Of a stretch of DNA of 18,431 nucleotides, positions 1 to 6,346 are shown piece by piece. A program made the position numbers and the translations under genes. The stretch's first letter is position 1; every line of letters begins with the position of its first letter. The notes under the pieces were generated by a model. It had not been told where the DNA came from. It ran no database searches and was given only the letters and a program-made list of their open reading frames with translations. This DNA is from Subdoligranulum variabile (lineage in GTDB: Bacteria > Bacillota > Clostridia > Oscillospirales > Ruminococcaceae), in assembly GCA_004552305.1 (NCBI GenBank), contig SFOX01000031.1:1-18431 (forward strand), given 5' to 3'.

Positions 1-2
1 CG

Positions 3-242
3 GACATTCAACTCCTTGGCTATTTCTTTACAAGGGCAGAAACGCCAGAGGATATTATCCGAACATTGATCTGGTATGACTGGGAACATGACTGTGGTGG
101 AAGTGTTCCAATTGATGCGATTCTGCTCTTTGATAATTTTGAGGAAGTGGAAATATTATTGAAAGAGTGGTATAGCCAAAAAGAAAAATTAAGGACGAGG
201 AAAATTACAGGAGCAGAGTATCTGGAATGGATGCTGCATTGA
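3..242 (+). CDS. 3' end of an unrecognised protein (5' end outside window)
   Basis: A reading frame is open from the window edge to a TGA at 240-242 and gives 79 residues. It is acidic and aromatic-rich at first (IWYDWEHDCGG, LLFDNFEEVEILLKEW) and ends in a basic, probably helical tail (QKEKLRTRK...EYLEWMLH). I recognise no family. The DNA is much more AT-rich than the operon further right, and a strong terminator follows at 332-370. Together with the excisionase remnant downstream, this suggests a gene carried by an integrated mobile element. The start lies outside the window, so full length and domains are unknown. The competing minus-strand frames here show no recognisable protein. Confidence 0.5.
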   Translation, partial: DIQLLGYFFTRAETPEDIIRTLIWYDWEHDCGGSVPIDAILLFDNFEEVEILLKEWYSQKEKLRTRKITGAEYLEWMLH

Positions 243-331
243 CCCACAGAGAAAGAAAGCAATAAAAATTCTCGGCACTGTTGATTTTTCACTTTCAAAA
301 CAGGGTATCTTTTTTGTCACACTCAGACAAC

Positions 332-370
332 AAAAGCTCGTTGAAACGACAAGTTTCAACGAGCTTTTTT
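332..370 (+). terminator. Strong rho-independent terminator
   Basis: A perfect inverted repeat, AAAGCTCGTTGAAAC at 333-347 and GTTTCAACGAGCTTT at 353-367, encloses a 5-nt loop (GACAA) and runs into a T-tract (365-370). It lies about 90 nt after the stop codon at 242 and probably ends that transcript. The A-rich left flank means it could also act on the opposite strand. Confidence 0.85.
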
Positions 371-387
371 CTACATCATGGAAAAAG

Positions 388-429
388 TGGTAACAAGCTG
401 GTAACTTTGACCCCAAAATGACCCCAAAA
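388..429. repeat. Helically phased direct repeats (TGGTAAC x2, TGACCCCAAAA x2)
   Basis: TGGTAAC occurs at 388 and 399, and TGACCCCAAAA occurs at 408-418 and 419-429. Both pairs have an 11-bp period, close to one DNA turn. Short phased direct repeats next to excisionase genes are typical of integrase or excisionase arm-binding sites of integrative elements. That role is inferred here; the repeats themselves are plain in the sequence. Confidence 0.45.
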
Positions 430-442
430 CGGCAAAATGACT

Positions 443-484
443 GCGCCCGGACGACTGAACTTTTCAACCGCCCGGGCGCTTTTT
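443..484 (+). terminator. Rho-independent terminator (GC-rich stem)
   Basis: GCGCCCGG (443-450) pairs with CCGGGCGC (472-479) around a 21-nt loop that contains a smaller TGAA/TTCA stem. TTTTT follows at 480-484. No gene that clearly needs this terminator lies directly upstream, so it is probably a leftover of a deleted element gene. Confidence 0.6.
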
Positions 485-535
485 GCGGATAAATTTTGCG
501 GAGTTGGCAGGTTAATATAGGAACGGTCAGCGCGG

Positions 536-661
536 TCAGCGCGCCTTGACGAGTACCAACACGCTGTTCTGCGGTACGACAATTTGTTCTTGTTTTGTGG
601 GAATGGGCGGGTTCTTGTATTGGCGCAGGGCTTTTTTAGACGTGTCTTTTACGATGCATCG
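536..661 (-). pseudogene. Possible broken mini-gene beside the excisionase remnant
   Basis: On the minus strand an AAGGAG motif (about 663-668) sits just ahead of an ATG (657-659) that gives only seven codons. A neighbouring frame (about 652 down to the stop at 536-538) reads 38 protein-like residues: VKDTSKKALRQYKNPP, then IPTKQEQIVVPQNSVLVLVK. A one- or two-base change near the ATGCAT would join the start to that frame. I recognise no family. It may equally be chance coding-like sequence. Confidence 0.22.
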
Positions 662-705
662 TCTCCTTTCGTGACACAAAGACTACCACAGGTACGACCA
701 CAAAG

Positions 706-888
706 CTATTCATCAGACCCGACAATCTTCGGGTTCTCGTTTTGGGCTTTATTGACCTTTTGCCGCTCCAGCCAGCCCAGAAGTTCATCCCGCCGCACCA
801 GCAGCCGGTTGCCGATGTGGAACGCCGGGAAAGTCGCGTCGTGGAATATCCGATAGGTGGTCGAGCGCGAGACACCAAGGTAAAAAAC
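706..888 (-). pseudogene. Excisionase/AlpA-like winged-helix DNA-binding protein, N-terminus lost
   Basis: The minus strand reads YLGVSRSTTYRIFHD, then FPAFHIGNRLLVRRDELLGW and a basic tail, ending in TAG at 706-708. This is the MerR/Xis-type fold of small excisionases: the recognition helix (GVSRSTTYR), the wing (HIGNRLLV) and the closing helix (RDELLGWLERQK). Xis proteins help integrases excise phages, ICEs and conjugative transposons. Intact relatives begin about 10 residues earlier with a segment such as LTVQEAA. Here the frame meets a TAA at 889-891 immediately before VFYLGV, and no start codon or ribosome site remains. The gene is therefore truncated, probably by a deletion whose edge lies near 885. 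No integrase gene is visible in the window. Confidence 0.7.
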
Positions 889-904
889 TTACACTTTTCA
901 AAAT

Positions 905-942
905 AAAAGGCAAGCCGTTTTATTCTGCGGCTTGCCTTTTTT
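905..942. terminator. Bidirectional-looking intrinsic terminator
   Basis: AAAAGGCAAGCCG (905-917) pairs perfectly over 13 bp with CGGCTTGCCTTTT (928-940) around a 10-nt loop, with T-tracts in both directions. It lies directly at the broken 5' edge of the excisionase remnant, so it probably belonged to sequence on the other side of the deletion junction. Confidence 0.75.
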
Positions 943-1127
943 ATTGACGCAGAGCGACCTCAGGGGGTCTGGGAAACACCCCAGAAATGCGTTTGTGGAT
1001 ATCCAAACGCTATGCTAGCGAAACATATTCTCTCCCAAGGCGTGAGCAATCAAACCGAGCAGCCATATAAATTCGTATAAATTTCAGAGTGAATCCGTTT
1101 AGATTCATCCAAAAATCTTGACTCGAA
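943..1127. other. Intergenic DNA with small hairpins
   Basis: I see no gene here. The stretch contains TCTGGG/CCCAGA (968-985), GCGTTTG/CAAACGC (989-1010, around an inner TGGATATCCA palindrome) and TGAATC/GATTCA (1090-1107). The first two have no T-tract, so they are not obvious terminators. Their function is unknown. Confidence 0.35.
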
Positions 1128-1153
1128 AAAGTGAATCCGTTCTGATTCACTTT
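1126..1153 (-). terminator. Terminator of the minus-strand membrane-protein gene
   Basis: AAAGTGAATC (1128-1137) and GATTCACTTT (1144-1153) form a perfect 10-bp stem with a 6-nt loop. On the minus strand it is followed by TTTTT (1126-1130). It lies about 35 nt beyond the stop of the gene at 1188-1850. Confidence 0.7.
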
Positions 1154-1187
1154 AGAATTTGAGTTCGCTATATTGCCAATGAAAAAT

Positions 1188-1850
1188 TTATTTACGTACA
1201 ACTTTCTCCAACCCCGCGGCACGGGTTATGGCGGGTTTGCAAAGATGGTTAAAGGCAGCTACAACGCGACCGACGCCAAGCATTGAAATGACTGTACCTA
1301 AGCCGATGCCGAGCAGCGGATCGCCGAAGAACGCACCGACAAGCAGGGAAACAGCAACACAACCGCAGTCAAAAATATTTTTGGTAAAGCCAAGCTCACG
1401 ACCGCAGCGGCGGGCGATGCTGTTCACGATACCGTCGCCGGAATTGGGGATGAGCTGCATATCCACTGTCATAGCGGCACCAATGCCGGTCAGCACAATG
1501 CCCGCCAGCAACACAAGCAGATCTGTGGGCAGATAACCGTGTTCGTAGGGGATTACCGCCTTGAATAAATTCATAAACCGCGTAAACACCAGACTCATCG
1601 GCAGCTGCAGCAGATCCAGCCAGCTGCGGTCTTTGCCGTTTATAATCATCTGCGCAGCGATAAAAAGACAGTAGATCACAAACGTCATGTCACCCAAATT
1701 CAGTCCTGCGCCCTCGCTGATCGTGTAGGCTACGGACATAATTGCTGAGGAGCCAAGCCCGGCCTTGATGTTCAAAATCAGCCCCATAGCCAGAACCAGC
1801 ATACCGAACAGATAGAAAAAACAGCGCGCCGGAATATGTTTTTGCTTCAT
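1188..1850 (-). CDS. YczE/YyaS/YitT-type multi-pass membrane protein
   Basis: A protein of 220 residues. It opens with a short basic tail and a hydrophobic helix (FFYLFGMLVLAMGLILNIKAG), followed by the family-typical GLGSSAIMS and N-x-GD segments. About four or five further helices follow (around DMTFVIYCLFIAAQMII, LPTDLLVLLAGIVLTGIGAA, DCGCVAVSLLVGAFFG and GLGTVISMLGVGRVVAAF). The segment MQLIPNSGDGIVNSIA is also characteristic. The family sits in the cytoplasmic membrane; its transport or regulatory function is not established. The ATG at 1850 is chosen because AAGGCGGGG lies 8 nt upstream; the frame stays open further upstream but without a ribosome site. The gene is monocistronic and divergent from the ABC-importer operon, with its own promoter, operator-like palindrome and terminator. 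Confidence 0.82.
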   Translation of the reverse strand: MKQKHIPARCFFYLFGMLVLAMGLILNIKAGLGSSAIMSVAYTISEGAGLNLGDMTFVIYCLFIAAQMIINGKDRSWLDLLQLPMSLVFTRFMNLFKAVIPYEHGYLPTDLLVLLAGIVLTGIGAAMTVDMQLIPNSGDGIVNSIARRCGRELGFTKNIFDCGCVAVSLLVGAFFGDPLLGIGLGTVISMLGVGRVVAAFNHLCKPAITRAAGLEKVVRK

Positions 1851-1883
1851 GGTGTTGTCCCCGCCTTTTGAAAATGATTTATG

Positions 1884-1897
1884 TGATAACGTTTTCA
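1884..1897. promoter_or_regulatory. LacI/CcpA-type operator (cre-like) over the transcription start
   Basis: TGATAACGTTTTCA is a 14-bp near-palindrome centred on CG, matching the general form TGNAAACGTTTNCA of CcpA cre sites and Firmicute LacI-family operators. It abuts the -10 box and covers the predicted start, a typical repressing position. Its outer bases differ from the two palindromes at 2042 and 2197, so CcpA or another family member is as likely as the local regulator. Confidence 0.5.
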
Positions 1898-1925
1898 TTA
1901 TACACCCTGCGATATAAAATTGCCA
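1897..1925 (-). promoter_or_regulatory. Sigma-A-type promoter of the minus-strand membrane-protein gene
   Basis: On the minus strand, TGTATAAT (-10 at 1897-1902 with an extended TG) lies 17 bp after TGGCAA (-35 at 1920-1925, moderate match). The predicted start near 1890 leaves a leader of about 40 nt before the ATG at 1850. Confidence 0.6.
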
Positions 1926-2041
1926 CAGCGATTCTTTTGACAAGTTCCGTGACATCTGCTCTCATTGCAGATAAAATTATCGGTCCGCCCTTTCATTTTT
2001 CTGCCATGGTCGGGGTGCGATGCGCCGGATTTTCGTCATTT

Positions 2042-2055
2042 TGCAAATGTTTGCA
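2042..2055. promoter_or_regulatory. LacI-family operator, upstream copy
   Basis: TGCAAATGTTTGCA matches the downstream palindrome at 2197-2210 at 13 of 14 positions, with T for C at the centre. It is centred about 83 bp before the predicted transcription start of the importer operon. The likely ligand is the LacI-family protein encoded at 9191-10201 in the same operon. Confidence 0.6.
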
Positions 2056-2096
2056 TAATCAAATTTGAACAAAAACACGAAAATATGCAGCACATA

Positions 2097-2125
2097 TTGA
2101 CAAATCAGTGCAACAGGAGTATATT
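2097..2125 (+). promoter_or_regulatory. Sigma-A promoter of the importer/catabolic operon
   Basis: TTGACA (2097-2102, perfect -35) and TATATT (2120-2125, -10) are separated by exactly 17 bp. The predicted start is near 2132. It lies between two matching LacI-type operators and is the only strong promoter I see for the downstream plus-strand genes. Confidence 0.75.
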
Positions 2126-2131
2126 TTGGGC

Positions 2132-2511
2132 ATAAGATTTCTGGTGGAACCGCAAAAGCGCGGAGAACTCCATCGGAATTTATATTTACCTTCGATTGCA
2201 AACGTTTGCAATGAAGAATCAGAACCGGATAAAAAAACAGAATACCGGTGCAGGCAGGGCAAAAGTTCCCAATTTGCCCGCCTTCGCACCGGAAAAAAGG
2301 AGGCAAAGCCCGCACGCATCCCAACCGCAGCCCCGCACGCTGACCACGGAAACCAACGGTAATACCGCATAATTCTAAGTGCCGATACGGCGAGCGAGGT
2401 GCGGCAGCTGCTAAGCCAAAAGCGCAGATAATACTGGATGCTGCAAAGGTGAGCGCCGCGGCGGGAATTATGCAGTGTTGCCCAACACAAAAAATCAAGG
2501 AGAGAAACACT
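2132..2511 (+). other. Long untranslated leader with a 48-nt hairpin
   Basis: About 380 nt separate the predicted start from the lipoprotein ATG. The region carries the downstream operator and an imperfect hairpin at 2245-2292: CCGGTGC pairs with GCACCGG, then GGC with GCC, then GGGCAAA with TTTGCCC. No T-tract follows on the plus strand, so it is not a simple terminator. A small GTGTT/AACAC hairpin (2475-2488) precedes the ribosome site. I match it to no riboswitch class. A frame at 2108-2362 begins upstream of the predicted start and looks non-coding. Confidence 0.45.
2195..2212. promoter_or_regulatory. LacI-family operator, downstream copy (perfect palindrome)
   Basis: ATTGCAAACGTTTGCAAT is a perfect 18-bp palindrome with the central CG seen in operators of the LacI/PurR/CcpA family. 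Its centre is about +72 relative to the predicted start and 155 bp from the centre of the upstream copy at 2042-2055. Confidence 0.7.
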
Positions 2512-3702
2512 ATGAAACGCATTGTATCCTTTGTTATGGCCGCTGGTATGGCTTTGAGCCTGGCCGCTTGCGGCGGCGCAGCTTCCGGCTCCGCTTCCAC
2601 CAGCACGGCTGCCCCCGCTGCTTCCTCTGCAGCAGCTGCCGACGGCGGCGAGATTCTGATCGGCTGCCTGCAGGACATCACCGGCAACACCTCCGGCTTG
2701 GGTCTGTCCGTCCAGAAGGGCGCACAGGCTGCTGTCGATGAGATCAACGCCAACGGCGGCATCAACGGCAAAAAGATCGTGATGAACACCTACGACACCA
2801 AGGGCGACGTCACCGAGGCTGTCAACTCCTACATCACCGCCGTGACCGTGGATCAGGTTTCCCTGATCGTCGGACCCCCGGTTGCCAACATCGCCAACGC
2901 CATCAAGGAAACCTCCGAGGGTTATGATGTTCCCGTTGTCGGTCTTGCCATGGACCCCGCCTGCCAGACCAAGAGCGAGGGCGTTCCCTACAAGAATATG
3001 TTTGCTTTGCAGCCCAGCGCCACCACGCAGGGCGACATTATGGCAGCCTTTGCCATCAAGAACGGCTACAAGACCTTCGGTATTCTGTACAATCAGGAGA
3101 ACGCCTACTCCGTTTCCCTGCTGGCTCCCTTTGTGGATCGCCTTGCCGAGGACAACATCACCGTGGACAGCAGCATGATCGTTGCCTACGGCGCTGCTGA
3201 CACCGACTACAAGACCCTGCTGCTGCCCCTGGTCAACGCCAATGTGGACGCCATCTACTGCCCCAACTACACCCAGCAGCTGGTCGCCATTGAAACCGCC
3301 GCTACCGAGCTGGGCTACAAGGGCAAGATCATCACCGGTCTGGACGGCGCGCCCGGCTTCAACGTCACCTACGGCGGCGACTGCTCCAACATTTACTACA
3401 TCAACAACATCAACACCGAGGACGAAACCATCGCCGCCAAGATCGCCGAGATCCAGAACGACGTCAGCGCCCCCAACAAGTACTTCCTGGGCTACGACAT
3501 CGTTATGGCTGCCGCGGACTGCATCGGCAAAGTCGGCACCGACTACACCGCCCTGCACGACGCGCTGGAGAATCTGAGCTACGAGGGCATTACCGGCAAG
3601 ATCACCATTGACCCCACCACCCATATGCCCACCGGTATGAGTATGTATATGTACACCTACGACAACCAGACCCCCGTTATGCTGGAGCAGTTTGCCGGCT
3701 AA
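2512..3702 (+). CDS. HAAT-type ABC importer, solute-binding lipoprotein
   Basis: A 396-residue extracytoplasmic receptor of the Leu/Ile/Val-binding (Peripla_BP_6) family. The signal peptide MKRIVSFVMAAGMALSLAAC has a lipobox LAAC with lipidated Cys20, then a low-complexity Ala/Ser/Thr linker to about residue 45. The mature domain opens with ILIGCLQDITGN, GAQAAVDEINANGGINGKK and a DTKG segment, then LIVGPPVAN and VPVVGLAMD, all matching the family's first lobe. AAGGAGA at 2497-2503 fixes the ATG at 2512; the longer upstream frame has no ribosome site. It is the first gene of the operon and is followed by a terminator, which would raise its dosage relative to the permeases. The family binds amino acids, amides, urea or aromatic and other carboxylates, so the ligand is open. 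The catabolic neighbours argue against branched-chain amino acids. Confidence 0.9.
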   Translation: MKRIVSFVMAAGMALSLAACGGAASGSASTSTAAPAASSAAAADGGEILIGCLQDITGNTSGLGLSVQKGAQAAVDEINANGGINGKKIVMNTYDTKGDVTEAVNSYITAVTVDQVSLIVGPPVANIANAIKETSEGYDVPVVGLAMDPACQTKSEGVPYKNMFALQPSATTQGDIMAAFAIKNGYKTFGILYNQENAYSVSLLAPFVDRLAEDNITVDSSMIVAYGAADTDYKTLLLPLVNANVDAIYCPNYTQQLVAIETAATELGYKGKIITGLDGAPGFNVTYGGDCSNIYYINNINTEDETIAAKIAEIQNDVSAPNKYFLGYDIVMAAADCIGKVGTDYTALHDALENLSYEGITGKITIDPTTHMPTGMSMYMYTYDNQTPVMLEQFAG

Positions 3703-3739
3703 CCAACGTCTGCGTGTCCATTATCCGTAACATCTGAAC

Positions 3740-3788
3740 AGGCAGCCCCGCGGATCCGTACCGCTTTGGCGGGGCTGCCTGCTTTTTT
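3740..3788 (+). terminator. Intercistronic terminator/attenuator after the binding-protein gene
   Basis: AGGCAGCCCCGC (3740-3751) pairs over 12 bp with GCGGGGCTGCCT (3769-3780), and GC plus TTTTTT follow (3783-3788). The permease ribosome site AGGAGG begins only 3 nt later, and no promoter is visible in between. It is therefore probably a partial terminator or 3'-stabilising hairpin that favours binding-protein mRNA. Confidence 0.8.
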
Positions 3789-3806
3789 CTAGGAGGCAAT
3801 TCAAGT

Positions 3807-4679
3807 ATGTCGCTGCAAGTCATCATAAACGGCATTGCGACCGGCTCGATCTACGCATTGATCGCCACCGGCTTTGCGCTGATTTTCAATGTTTTAAAGT
3901 TTTCCAACTTCTCGCATGGTGCCACTATGACAGCGGCAGCATTTATCGCCTACTTCCTGGTTTCCAGCAAGGGGATGGGGCTGCTTCCCACCCTGCTGAT
4001 CGCTGCTTTGGCAGGCGCGCTGATCTCGCTGTTCGGCGAGTTTGTCGGCTTCCGCCGCATTTTGAAAAACCACTCGGCGCCCACCTATTTCTTTGTGTCC
4101 TCCATCACGCTGGGCACCCTGTACGAGGGTCTTGTCACTATCAAGGCAGGCTCCAACTTCTTCAACTTTCCTTCCTTTTTTAAAACCCCCACTGTCAATG
4201 TGGCAGCGCTGGTCGTTTCCACCGGCGATTTAATGATGTTCGGCATCAGTGCCGTGGCGCTGATCGTTCTGGCGTATGTCATCCAGAAAACCCGTCTGGG
4301 TCGTGCGCTGCGCGCGGTTTCCTTTGACCGCGACACCGCCCAGCTGATGGGCATCGACTCCACCCGCATCATCCAGCTCGCCTTTGTTATCTCCGGTATT
4401 CTGGCAGGCATCGCCGGCGTGTTTCTGGGCATCAAGTACACCCTGTACCCCACCTTGGGCAGCCTTGTCGTCAAGGGCTTTATCGCCTCGGTCATCGGCG
4501 GCTTGGGCAGCCTGACCGGCGCCGTCATCGGCGCGCTGCTGCTGGGTATTCTGGAAACCATTCTGCTGGCTGCCTTGGGTTCCGGCTATTCGACCATTGC
4601 TGTATTTGCTGTTATGCTGGTTTTCCTGCTGATCCGTCCGCAGGGCATTGCCGGCAGCAACGTTCAGGAAAAAGCGTAA
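3807..4679 (+). CDS. livH: ABC importer permease, LivH family
   Basis: A 290-residue inner-membrane permease of the branched-chain-amino-acid/HAAT class. The start IINGIATGSIYALIATGFAL, then the LKFSNFSHGA segment, correspond to the LivH hallmark (LivH: iinlaHG). About eight hydrophobic helices follow. The cytoplasmic coupling loop is ALRAVSFDRDTAQLMGI (about 165-182), and the IGGLGSLTGAVIGALLLGI segment lies near the C-terminus. The ATG follows AGGAGG by 10 nt. It should pair with the LivM-like protein 15 nt downstream to form the channel for the lipoprotein encoded at 2512. The symbol reflects family only; the substrate is unknown. Confidence 0.9.
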   Translation: MSLQVIINGIATGSIYALIATGFALIFNVLKFSNFSHGATMTAAAFIAYFLVSSKGMGLLPTLLIAALAGALISLFGEFVGFRRILKNHSAPTYFFVSSITLGTLYEGLVTIKAGSNFFNFPSFFKTPTVNVAALVVSTGDLMMFGISAVALIVLAYVIQKTRLGRALRAVSFDRDTAQLMGIDSTRIIQLAFVISGILAGIAGVFLGIKYTLYPTLGSLVVKGFIASVIGGLGSLTGAVIGALLLGILETILLAALGSGYSTIAVFAVMLVFLLIRPQGIAGSNVQEKA

Positions 4680-4694
4680 GGAGGATATCACACA

Positions 4695-5576
4695 ATGAAT
4701 GCACTTGTATCCAACGTACTTACGCAGGTTTCTATCACCCTGATTGCCGTATCCGGCATCTATGTGCTGACCGGGCTCACCGGTATGTTCAGCTTGGGGC
4801 AGGCGGCGTTTATGGCCATCGGCTCCTATGTATCGGGGCTTTTGGTCATCCGCGCCCACGTTCCCTTTGTCTTGGCGGCGCTGCTGGCGGTCGCGGGGGC
4901 AACGCTGATCGGCTATGTGATCGGCTACCCCGTTGTCCGTCTGCGCCGTGACTATATCTCGCTGGTCACGCTGGGCTTTGGCGAGGCGATTGCCGCCCTG
5001 CTGAACCGTATGACCACCCTGACCGGCGGCGCGTCCGGTCTGACCGGCATCCCCCGTCTGGTCGGGCTGCCGCTGGCGTTTATTTCCGCCGTGCTTGCCA
5101 TTGCGCTGGCAGCGTTTTTCAAGACCAGCAAATACGGCCGCCAGTGCATCGCGCTGAAGGGCGACGAGCTGGCAGCCAAGGCGATGGGCATCAACGTGAC
5201 CCGCGTCAAGATGATTGCCTTTCTGCTCAGCGTTGCGCTGACGAGCTACTCCGGCGTTTTGTACGCCTTCTATATGTCCTATGTGGATCCCACCGGCTTC
5301 GGCTGGAAAAAGAGCGCCGACTGGGTCATTATGGTATTCTTCGGCGGCGTCAACAGCCTGACCGGTTCCACGCTGGGCGCCTTTATCCTGAGCGCCCTGC
5401 CGCAGGTATTGCGCGGGCTGCAGAACTACCGCTACGTCATCTACGCCGTGCTGGTGTTGCTGATTTTGAACTTTAAGCCGTCCGGTCTGCTGGGCGAGTG
5501 GGAGCTTACGCCCCGCAACATTCAACAAGCCTTTGCCAAATTGGGCAAAAAGAACACTGCCAAAAAGGAGGGGTAA
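4695..5576 (+). CDS. livM: ABC importer permease, LivM family
   Basis: A 293-residue second permease of the HAAT importer. Typical LivM features are GIYVLTGLTGMFSLGQAAFM near the N-terminus (LivM: sGqisLGhaaF), the VVRLRRDYISLVTLGFGE segment, and the coupling loop ALKGDELAAKAMGINVTRVK (about 150-172). The FFGGVNSLTGSTLGAF motif is near the C-terminus. AAGGAGG directly precedes it (4678-4684), overlapping the livH-like stop. Average length for the family is about 300-400; this is a compact version without extra N-terminal helices. The downstream ATPase begins 3 nt after its stop, so the two are probably translationally coupled. Confidence 0.9.
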   Translation: MNALVSNVLTQVSITLIAVSGIYVLTGLTGMFSLGQAAFMAIGSYVSGLLVIRAHVPFVLAALLAVAGATLIGYVIGYPVVRLRRDYISLVTLGFGEAIAALLNRMTTLTGGASGLTGIPRLVGLPLAFISAVLAIALAAFFKTSKYGRQCIALKGDELAAKAMGINVTRVKMIAFLLSVALTSYSGVLYAFYMSYVDPTGFGWKKSADWVIMVFFGGVNSLTGSTLGAFILSALPQVLRGLQNYRYVIYAVLVLLILNFKPSGLLGEWELTPRNIQQAFAKLGKKNTAKKEG

Positions 5577-5579
5577 ACC

Positions 5580-6344
5580 ATGGCACTGCTGGAAGTCAAG
5601 AACATTTATAAGAGCTTTGGCGGCGTCAAGGCGATACAGAACTTCTCCATTGAAGCGAACGCCGGGGAAATCCACGGCATTATCGGACCCAACGGCGCGG
5701 GCAAAACCACCATCTTCAACACCATTTCGGGCGTGTACACCGCCGACCAAGGCACCGTTGTGCTGGACGGCAAGGACATCACCAAGCTGGAGCAGTACAA
5801 AATCACCCGCCTTGGTATGGGACGCACCTTCCAGAATATCCGCCTGTTCAAGGGGCTGACCGTGGAAGAAAACGTGATGTGCGCCTTTGACCCCCAAAGC
5901 CGCTACAGCATCGTGGGCGGTCTGCTGCCCACCCCCAAGCGCCGCGCCGAGGAAAAGCGCGGGCGCGAGCTGTGCGAGAAATACCTGACGGTTGTGGGGA
6001 TGCAGGACTACCTGCACGAGCGCCCGGAGAATCTTTCCTACGGGATGCAGCGCCGTATTGAGATTGCCCGCGCCCTGATGTGCGAGCCGAAAATTTTGCT
6101 GCTGGACGAGCCTGCCGCCGGCTTGAACCCCACCGAGGTTGCCGAGCTGACTGAGCTGATCCAGCGCATCAGCAAGGAGATCGGCTTCGGCATTTTGCTG
6201 ATCGAGCATCGTCTGGAGCTGGTAATGAGCATTTCCGACAAGATCCATGTGCAGAACTTCGGCGAAACCATCGCCGTGGGTACCCCCGATGAAGTCCAGC
6301 ACAATCCCGAGGTCATTGAGGCCTACTTAGGCAAGGAGGAATAA
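5580..6344 (+). CDS. livG: ABC importer ATPase, LivG family
   Basis: A 254-residue ATP-binding subunit on the cytoplasmic face. Walker A is GPNGAGKTT (36-44), the Q-loop region is GRTFQNIRLFKGLTVEEN, the signature is LSYGMQRR (family LSYGQQRR, here Met for Gln), Walker B is ILLLDEPAAGLNP, and the switch His lies in LLIEHRLELVM. It ends with the LivG-type tail (NFGETIAVGTPDEVQ...EAYLG). AAGGAGG overlaps the end of the livM-like gene just upstream. With the ATPase that follows 2 nt later, it would power the heteromeric importer. Confidence 0.92.
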   Translation: MALLEVKNIYKSFGGVKAIQNFSIEANAGEIHGIIGPNGAGKTTIFNTISGVYTADQGTVVLDGKDITKLEQYKITRLGMGRTFQNIRLFKGLTVEENVMCAFDPQSRYSIVGGLLPTPKRRAEEKRGRELCEKYLTVVGMQDYLHERPENLSYGMQRRIEIARALMCEPKILLLDEPAAGLNPTEVAELTELIQRISKEIGFGILLIEHRLELVMSISDKIHVQNFGETIAVGTPDEVQHNPEVIEAYLGKEE

Positions 6345-6346
6345 AC

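Larger units (their letters stand above)
243..705. other. Gene-poor mobile-element debris
   Basis: I find no convincing intact gene between the partial gene at the left edge and the excisionase remnant. The stretch holds two hairpin terminators (332-370, 443-484), two pairs of 11-bp-phased direct repeats (388-429), a 9-bp tandem duplication CGGTCAGCG (524-541) and a possible broken minus-strand mini-gene (536-661). The longer frames here (for example minus 189-467 and plus 584-856) have compositions unlike real proteins and overlap these structures. Confidence 0.5.

Noticed and set aside
2245..2292. Hairpin considered as a terminator or riboswitch
   Set aside because: No T-tract follows on the plus strand and I recognise no aptamer class. 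It is kept only as a structured leader element.
2108..2362. Possible leader peptide of 84 residues upstream of the lipoprotein
   Set aside because: Its ATG precedes the predicted transcription start and overlaps the promoter spacer, and there is no proper ribosome site.
2059..3624. Minus-strand open frame of 521 residues opposite the binding protein
   Set aside because: It covers the promoter and operators as well as the lipoprotein gene. The repetitive Gly/Val/Asp sequence has no family signature.
4230..6302. Minus-strand open frame of 690 residues opposite the importer genes
   Set aside because: It lies antisense to clear permease and ATPase genes. Its His/Gln/Gly-rich composition reflects reverse reading of GC-biased codons, and no domain is recognisable.
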